Source: Takakia lepidozioides (Eukaryota; Streptophyta; Takakiopsida; Takakiales; Takakiaceae). Taken from it: a stretch of DNA of 64,000 nt. This document shows, piece by piece, positions 58,139 through 64,000 of the stretch; within the stretch, counting starts at the first letter, position 1, and the number at the start of each line of letters is the position of its first letter. Position numbers and translations under genes: made by a program. A model generated the notes under the pieces. It was not told the origin of the DNA. It was given only the letters and a program-made list of their open reading frames with translations, and did not search any database. The DNA is taken from the NCBI GenBank assembly GCA_030704615.1, contig CM060731.1:61980756-62044755 (forward strand), read 5' to 3'.

Positions 58139-61134
58139 CAGAAATGAATGTAGCTGCGCGGTGAACAAATTTACTTTTGACATCCTCCCACACCTGTGGG
58201 AAAAGGATTATGAGGGGAAAAGCCTCACAAGAAGGAAGACTAGAGACATGAGGATAAGATGGGAAATGCATATATGTGGCAATCAAAATTTTGCATGCTA
58301 CCTTTTACAAGATACTTTCATAGATTACCTGGTACTTGTAGTAATGAACAACAACGTCACCAAGTGATGCCCGTACTTCTTGATATCCTTCTTTCAGATC
58401 AAAGTAGTGAACACGGCTACAAAGTGTCTGGGCCATCGCCTCCACTCTCACTATTGATTTGACACGCTTTGGAGCTCTCATTCTGCAGACATAGTTTACC
58501 ATCTGCCCACTACTGGGAAGACTGACAAATCCCGAGGGCCCAAATGTGAAGCATGGCACCTTCAACTGCCCTAGTTGATCACCAACGGCGGTGTCATAAT
58601 GGTCAAGCATAAGTTGTATGGGAGTGCTTGTCTTTGTAGAAGAGCCAGCATACTTGCCAACAGGAAGATTATAATGGGCTGTCCTGCCCTGGGTTTTCAA
58701 TTCCTTTACCTGCACAGATAGCGCAGTTAGTCCATAAATTTGATGCTTTGTGTTACTTTCAAGGGTATTCACCTGGAACACCTCATTGCACTTTGACATC
58801 CAGCAATTTACAGAGCAGACCACACTATTCCCAGCACACAAAATGAATGATCTATTAAATGTCCCACACACAGCATCCTACCCATGTTGGATGAGGTATT
58901 AATAACATTGTACTGCCGAAATTGGATATATACTGCTCTGAATGGACCTGGACAACATCAAATTTGACCTGAGGCTCCCGTGTAACAAATCTCATATGCA
59001 TGTGAGGTTACATTCAATATGACAGAAAAAGTCTTTCTTGGACCTGACCAGCTGTTGCTGACAATTGGCAGGCTACCAGACCAATGGAAGTTCTCCTGTC
59101 AACAACAATATCAGGACAAACTGGAAGACGTGCGCCATAAGCCCACTTGATTTTGACCTATTGGAAGCACAATCAGTATACAACACACCATCTCTTGAGA
59201 AACAATTCATGGCACAAATTTCATAGACATGTGTACCTTCAGCCATCCACACCATCTCCTGGATTGACCTGGTTCCTACTAATGAAACTCCTAGGGAAGA
59301 TAAATTCGTCAAGATCTAGGAAAGCCATCCAGTCACACACTGGCATTGCCATCAGTGCGTAGTGAGAGAATCCTGCTTCCTGGGTCTTCAGCCACGGCCA
59401 TGCATGTCGGGTCACATTGAATCTGGATTGCAAGTTTTTGATAACCAGTTGAAGGTCGTCATCGCTGTTGTTATCGTAGATAGGAAATCTCTCCACACCC
59501 AGGTGGCCGTGGAAGATCACCCACTCCTTCAAAAACTTAGCCCCGTTCCAGACCATGGTACAGACACAAACCCTGCTCTTCTCTCTCTCCTGGAATTGGG
59601 TTTCATTGTTTGAGTCTATCTGTCTTGAGGTTCCTCTAAGAGGGGTAGAACCCCTAACTTTTCTGTTGCTACTGGAAGCTTTAACTGAAATGTTTTTCCT
59701 GGGGTTTATGAATTGATCCGGTCTAACGGAGGGGTAGTATCTTACAACAGAAGGAAACACTGTGCCATTTATAATTAAGCTTATCATCTTCCCAACATAG
59801 GAGCTCCTTCCTTCATTAGGGGGCAAAGAACACCGGAAATTTTCCTGGCAACCCGCAGTCACTTTAGTGTGAACTCCATCTCCAAAAATGCATTCCATGT
59901 CCTTGGGGGCCACCCCCTTTTTCGTCTCCACAATTCCCTTTGCGAAAAGGAGGACATCTCTCTCATCTTCAAATTCTACCATGTTGTAGACCACTTTCTT
60001 CCAAAATATAAGCCCATAGTAAGCTTTGGAACTTTTCAAATACAAACTTTTGGCCCCCCTACTAATCTCAATGCTCACTGGTTTCCCTTCCAAAGTTGCC
60101 TGCAAAGAATCCGCCGGATGCTCACACCGTACAGAGACTTGGACACCACCTTAGTCTTCACATTACGATTATATAAACAGGCCATGTCCTCGCCAGTGTC
60201 TGTCTGAACACTGTTCCCCAGCAAAAGTGGGATTTATAAGCAGGAGAACGTGTGAGGGGAAGGAAACAGCAGCATGGATAAAGGAGGTTTCACTTATTTC
60301 CTCTTGGAAACGCCCCTGATTAGCACGGATTGACCAGTCCCTCAACAGCTTCAGGCATCCTGAGCGTGCCCAGCACCCTGTGATGGAAACACAAGCAAGA
60401 TTGTCACAAAATTTTCCAGGATATGTAAAAATGCAGGTGTATCAGATGGGTGAACATGGAGTATGTGGATCTGACAAGAAACTGTCTCGCTCCAGGAATG
60501 TTCTGATGCTTTGTTCACTTACAAAATATCTGTAGACACCATACCAGCTGCCCTTTTAGGGAGCATCGAGCATAACATCACAACCTCTTGGTGACACATT
60601 TAGTAACGGGTAAAACGAGAGAGACGACAGACACTAGCAAATCATCAGTGCTTTCTGAAATATCGCCTTGAGATGTTATGTTTATAGTTCACTACAACAG
60701 AGACTTTCAAGATCTCAAGTGCATTGGGATTGCTGTAACCATCCATTTCTGGGTGTCAGTGCGTGCCCGTGTAAGAGAGGAACAGGCGTCCCAATTAAAA
60801 GAAGAAAAAACTTATGAAGAATTGGGATTGCTCTTGAGACACATGAGAACTTCAATTTTTTTAATTTTGACAAAAAGATTCTAAGCAAAGGGACCAAGCA
60901 ATTCTACGTGCTTAAGGGTTTCCTCCACTCTCTTCCGCATGCATCACGGCTGATCGAGGATTGAACAGAGTTGGACAGACAACCTCCGAGGATGTGGGCA
61001 TTCCAGAAAAGCAACAGGCCCAACACCGCACCGCTCAACATTAGCAGAAGACGCACCGTCACAGATACACTCCACCAGGAGCGATGCATCCATCGTGCCT
61101 GTCTCCCAACCTCCCCCTTCTCCCTCTCCTTCAT
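58139..61134 (-). pseudogene. GT92 (DUF23) glycosyltransferase, copy 2: start exon present, 3' end lost
   Basis: This is a near-identical paralogue of 43060-46131. It keeps the first exon (61134-60984) with a type II membrane anchor: basic WMHRSWWSVSVTVR followed by LLLMLSGAVLGLLLFW and an in-phase donor to exon 2 (acceptor just before GGTGCTGGGCACG). It also keeps the frame INGTVFPSVVRYYPSVRPDQ that is broken in copy 1 and the AGFSH motif. Its own lesions: 7-bp and 8-bp deletions (near 60138 and 60212) that put about 24 codons out of frame with a stop between them; a 7-bp deletion at 59240 giving a stop after GDGVDG; and loss of the final exon after FVHRAATFIS at about 58139, where transposon sequence begins. 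It cannot make a full enzyme. Confidence 0.87.
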
Positions 61135-61894
61135 CCTTCGCACCTGTTTCTAATGCAAACCCCAGTGGAAGCTTCGATCTTGGTGATTCGAGTGTTCCTG
61201 TTGCTGGAAAACAGGCAAAAGAGAATCTTTCCGGGACGAGCGAATGTTGAAGCATTATCTTCAAGCCAAAGCCAAATAGTGTCAGATAGAAAGATAGCGA
61301 GAGAGAAAGAAGAGGCGGAGGGAGGAGAAAGGGGGCCGTTGTGGGGGAGGATAGACATAGCCGGGAGAGAGTCCTTACAACTTCACGTAGTTTTCCCAAG
61401 ATCAAGTTTCAGAGCGCCAACTGCCAAGGATAAAATCTCTCCTCTACTCTGCGCCCCGAAGGAAATGGTAAAAAAGAGAATGAGAGGGACACTAGCCGTG
61501 GGGGTCAGGTAGAAAGAGAGAGGTGCCCACGTTGGGCATATCAGCTGTGACAACACGAAATTGCACAGCTCTTCACCGGATCTGACCGCACATCACCTAA
61601 TTGAAGCTCTGATACCCACCTCCCTCTACGGATCACTCTTCACAGAGTCCCAATTGCCAAGCTAACAAACTCTGGACCCATCTCCCGCAACGGATCTGTC
61701 TTCAAAAGCCATCTCTCGGACACCAGACATCTTGGAACCAACATACGAAGGCACCTGCAGCTGACCATCAATTCAGTGCTCGTCATCTGCCGGCTAGCCA
61801 GTGCCCATTTCGGCCACCTCTTGCTAGACAATCCGAAGCAAAAGAATTATTGTGGGCCAACTCGTCACCTGCTCCAAGACTCGGCTGCACTGTA

Positions 61895-62290
61895 ACGTCT
61901 CTCTGTCACGCTCTGACCAACGAGAACGACGTTTCTCGACGGACGAAATCAGCTTCAGTGCCAAGTACGACGAACGAAACCTCGAACGAGATGTAGCCAA
62001 AGTTCGTTCCTGCAAAACTAACAGTGTGCGTAGTCGAACCTGGGACGCCCTGGCCCATCCCTTGGAAACTAATTTAAAAATACATCGATTAAAGGAGGCT
62101 GGTGGATAAATGACCATGAACGATTGTGACGGCTTTTAAGTTATCCCATAATTTTTGCCCATAAAATCCCAGTCCCACCCCTGACGAGTCGCGTGCGAAA
62201 TAGTAGATGAATATCGTGGATGATACGATAGATGCTGGGGCCTCTCTCTCAGAGGTTGGATGAAATTTAAGGCTTCTGCATGGAAGATGG
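61895..62290 (-). promoter_or_regulatory. Upstream module, copy 2 (5' of GT92 copy 2)
   Basis: Nearly identical to 46485-46880 and lying at the matching place upstream of GT92, as part of the same large duplication. It contains GAGAACGACGTTTCTCGACG and ATCGTGGATGATACGATAG. The distance from the GT92 copy 2 start codon is about 0.8 kb, close to the spacing at the NLR gene. Confidence 0.5.
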
Positions 62291-62319
62291 CCTTTGTCCT
62301 GTCCCTTTTACCTTTTTTT

Positions 62320-62420
62320 TTAAAAGCGCATCGGCTGGTAGCTCAGCTGGTAAGTGCACGGTGTGTCACCCTAGTGGTTCAGGGTTCAAACCCGCTGCCC
62401 TGCCCCGTGTGTGGAATTGT
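62320..62420 (+). repeat. tRNA-derived SINE head with full Pol III promoter
   Basis: TAGCTCAGCTGG at 62339-62350 matches the A-box consensus exactly, and GGTTCAAACCC at 62383-62393 matches the B-box exactly, 32 bases apart. The arms around the B box do not pair as a T-stem should, so this is not a functional tRNA. It is immediately preceded by a T run and CTTTT. A SINE of unknown family is the best reading; its 3' end was not identified. Confidence 0.6.
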
Positions 62421-62521
62421 TCCTGACGGTATGTCTGGGCGTTGGTCTACTGTAGGCCTCCAAACGACGAGTAGGAAGGCCTTGCAAAGAGAGAGAGTTG
62501 GCTGCAGCTTTGGTACGTCAG

Positions 62522-63087
62522 CCCATTGCACCAGAAGGAAGTCTTCGTGGTCAAGAAGCTCGACGTTGGAGTTCAACGTATGTGGGCAAACCACAAAGAG
62601 GCCACTATACGAACTGGTTTACAAATGAATTATGGCCTCCAATTGCCTTAGCCGTTAAAAGGCATAAACGCCTTGGGGTTGCACTCAAATATTTGCGTCT
62701 AGCTTACAGGTCGGTACTCTCTATCCAAACCATTTTTTCAAGAGTATTTTTGTAGCACTTTCATTATAATATGTATCTAAGACTTCTTTTCTGGAACGTT
62801 GATGTAGGTTACCAGGGCAACTCACTGGTCCATATGAAAAATTAAGCAGGGGCTGCCTTTATGACTGGTTCACTCCTATTGGAGTATTGAAACCTCAATA
62901 TGTGGAGAGTCAACAATCTTGGAGTAGATCCTCCCAACGCAAACATGCTCTATCTACTGTACCAGATGTGGTAAGAGAATTATGTGAGTTGTTAAGAGCC
63001 ATGAGAGCATATGGTCAATCTTTAAATGTTGTGATTGTTCAGCCAATTATTGTAGGATTTCTCAGAGCTAAACACCACAGGTTCTAG
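62522..63087 (+). CDS. Two-exon gene or transposon ORF of unknown function
   Basis: I do not recognise the family. Exon 62522-62709 and exon 62808-63087 are bounded by AG and GT signals, share a split Arg codon and are both fully open. They read RGHYTNWFTNELWPPIALAV, KRLGVALKYLRLAYR then LPGQLTGPYEKLSRGCLYDW, FTPIGVLKPQYVE and a helical end VVRELCELLRAMRAYGQSLN before a stop at 63085-63087. The repeated hydrophobic/basic pattern and WF motifs look like a conserved protein. No ATG start was found in the first exon, so a 5' exon is missing or lies upstream of the SINE. It may be the 3' end of a transposon-encoded gene. Confidence 0.4.
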
Positions 63088-63089
63088 GA

Positions 63090-64000
63090 AAGTGTCAGGT
63101 GTCTCTCAAATCGACACGGAAATTTATGCGTACCCTGTCATGGTTTTAGTCATGGTTATCTAGAATTACCTACTTCTAGTTAACTAGGACATTTTAGATA
63201 TTTATATTTATATTTTGTGTGTTGGGACTTCATTTGGTCTCACATGCCAAGTGAGGTGTCGAGCCTCACTTGAGACATGGAGATAGGTTTTCCCCTTGTG
63301 AGTGTTGAGGAGGCTCATCTTTTTGTAGTTGAGCCTCCATGAGCTTCTCTCACCTCCATAGCTCTAGGTATTGAGAAGGAGTGTGTTGAGGGCTTTGTAG
63401 GGTGGATTCCTTTAGGAAAGGTGCCCTTGGCTTGACTTAGTTTATGTGATAGAGTGGATTTCATTTGGAAGGACTAGGGCTTGTTCTTCATGTGATTGCT
63501 TCATGCTTTGAGAGCTTTCATTGTCTTCTACTTCTCTCATTTCCAATCTCTTATCACTACAAGCATAAGGTGATCTTCTTGTAGTGATAAGAGATTGAGA
63601 GCTAGGAGAATTCAGCTCTTGTATCACAAGACTTGCAAGGGGTTGCAAGGAAAAGTGCTCGAGTATTGCATGCACCAAGGAGTTGGAGAGCTTGAGAAGA
63701 AAGCTCTTGAGTCACAAGATTTTGCAAGGATTGTAAGGAGGAAGTCTTGTGTGTGTGGAAGCATGGATTCTAGGGTTTGAGAATCCTTTGTATGCATTAT
63801 GGAGTCGATGGTGTGCGCCATGGCTTGTGGAGAGTGACTAAAGGCTTGTTAGTGCTCATTTCACTATCAAGCTAGGGTTAAGCAAGTTCAAAGTGTGGAT
63901 GTTGTGGAAGAGAAGCCAAGGAGCTATATGCTTGGGCTTGAAGACAACAAGGGCAAGCACTTGGAGAGCACTAAGAAGCTCAAGAGGTTTTGAAAGGGAG
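63090..64000. other. Non-coding end of window
   Basis: No gene is recognised. The sequence is rich in GAGCCTC, CTTGCAAG and GGAGAG words and contains the hairpin at 63544-63597. An LTR or other transposon end is possible, but no partner repeat is inside the window. Confidence 0.4.
63544..63597. repeat. Perfect 20-bp inverted repeat with 14-base loop
   Basis: CAATCTCTTATCACTACAAG is followed after 14 bases by its exact complement CTTGTAGTGATAAGAGATTG. RNA from either strand would form a strong hairpin. Confidence 0.9.

Noticed and set aside
62339-62393. Functional tRNA gene
   Set aside because: A and B boxes are perfect, but the T-arm and acceptor stems do not pair, so a SINE is more likely.
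1-64000. CRISPR arrays, bacterial operons or ribosomal RNA genes
   Set aside because: No regularly spaced direct repeats with unique spacers and no rRNA sequence were seen; introns and gene families show a plant nuclear genome.

Overview
This window is nuclear DNA from a land plant. The evidence is a split photosystem I psaF gene with a transit peptide, GT-AG introns throughout, a plastid OEP16-type channel gene, a DYW-class pentatricopeptide repeat (PPR) RNA-editing gene with many decayed relatives, and copia, LINE and MULE-type transposon debris. One gene joins an alpha/beta-hydrolase domain to NB-ARC and LRR, an architecture described from bryophytes, the liverwort Marchantia in particular. 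Together with the many DYW-PPR relatives this points to a seed-free plant, most likely a bryophyte. I cannot name the species, and a fern or lycophyte is not excluded.

Layout. 1-5.8 kb: shattered PPR-DYW pseudogenes interleaved with short pieces carrying a WWDNR motif like that of OSB single-stranded-DNA-binding proteins. 6.3-6.8 kb: a phenylalanine ammonia-lyase fragment. 7-13 kb: a LINE tail, a DYW fragment, a repeat in two copies and a possible GATA-factor fragment. 14.2-14.6 kb: a lipid-transfer protein gene with a TATA box. 16-17.3 kb: a copia fragment next to a segment packed with ACCACT/AGTGGT motifs. 17.5-19.6 kb: more PPR/WWDNR chimaeras. 20.3-21.3 kb: a dead LINE. 22.8-24 kb: kinesin-7 and U2AF65 exon fragments side by side. 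27.5-29.3 kb: a six-exon OEP16-like gene. 31.5-32.7 kb: psaF. 34.8-36.5 kb: a kinase-like pseudogene followed by a decayed copy of psaF exon 2. 36.8-39.1 kb: an intact 760-codon PPR-DYW gene. 43-46 kb and 58-61 kb: two closely similar GT92 glycosyltransferase copies, each broken differently. 47.4-51.5 kb: the hydrolase-NLR gene. 54-58 kb: a SWIM-finger, MULE-like transposase that abuts the truncated end of the second GT92 copy. 62.3-64 kb: a tRNA-derived SINE head, a two-exon gene of unknown function and a perfect 20-bp hairpin.

The genes do not form a pathway. psaF, OEP16 and the intact PPR gene are organelle-related housekeeping genes. The rest is an accessory landscape of duplication, immune-receptor evolution and transposon decay. 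The strongest items for follow-up are the hydrolase-NLR whose nucleophile serine is replaced by asparagine, a roughly 350-bp module found upstream of three minus-strand genes, the repeated PPR/WWDNR chimaeras, and the motif-dense element at 16.5-17.3 kb. Intron boundaries are read by eye from splice consensus, codon phase and family similarity; no alignment or expression data were available.
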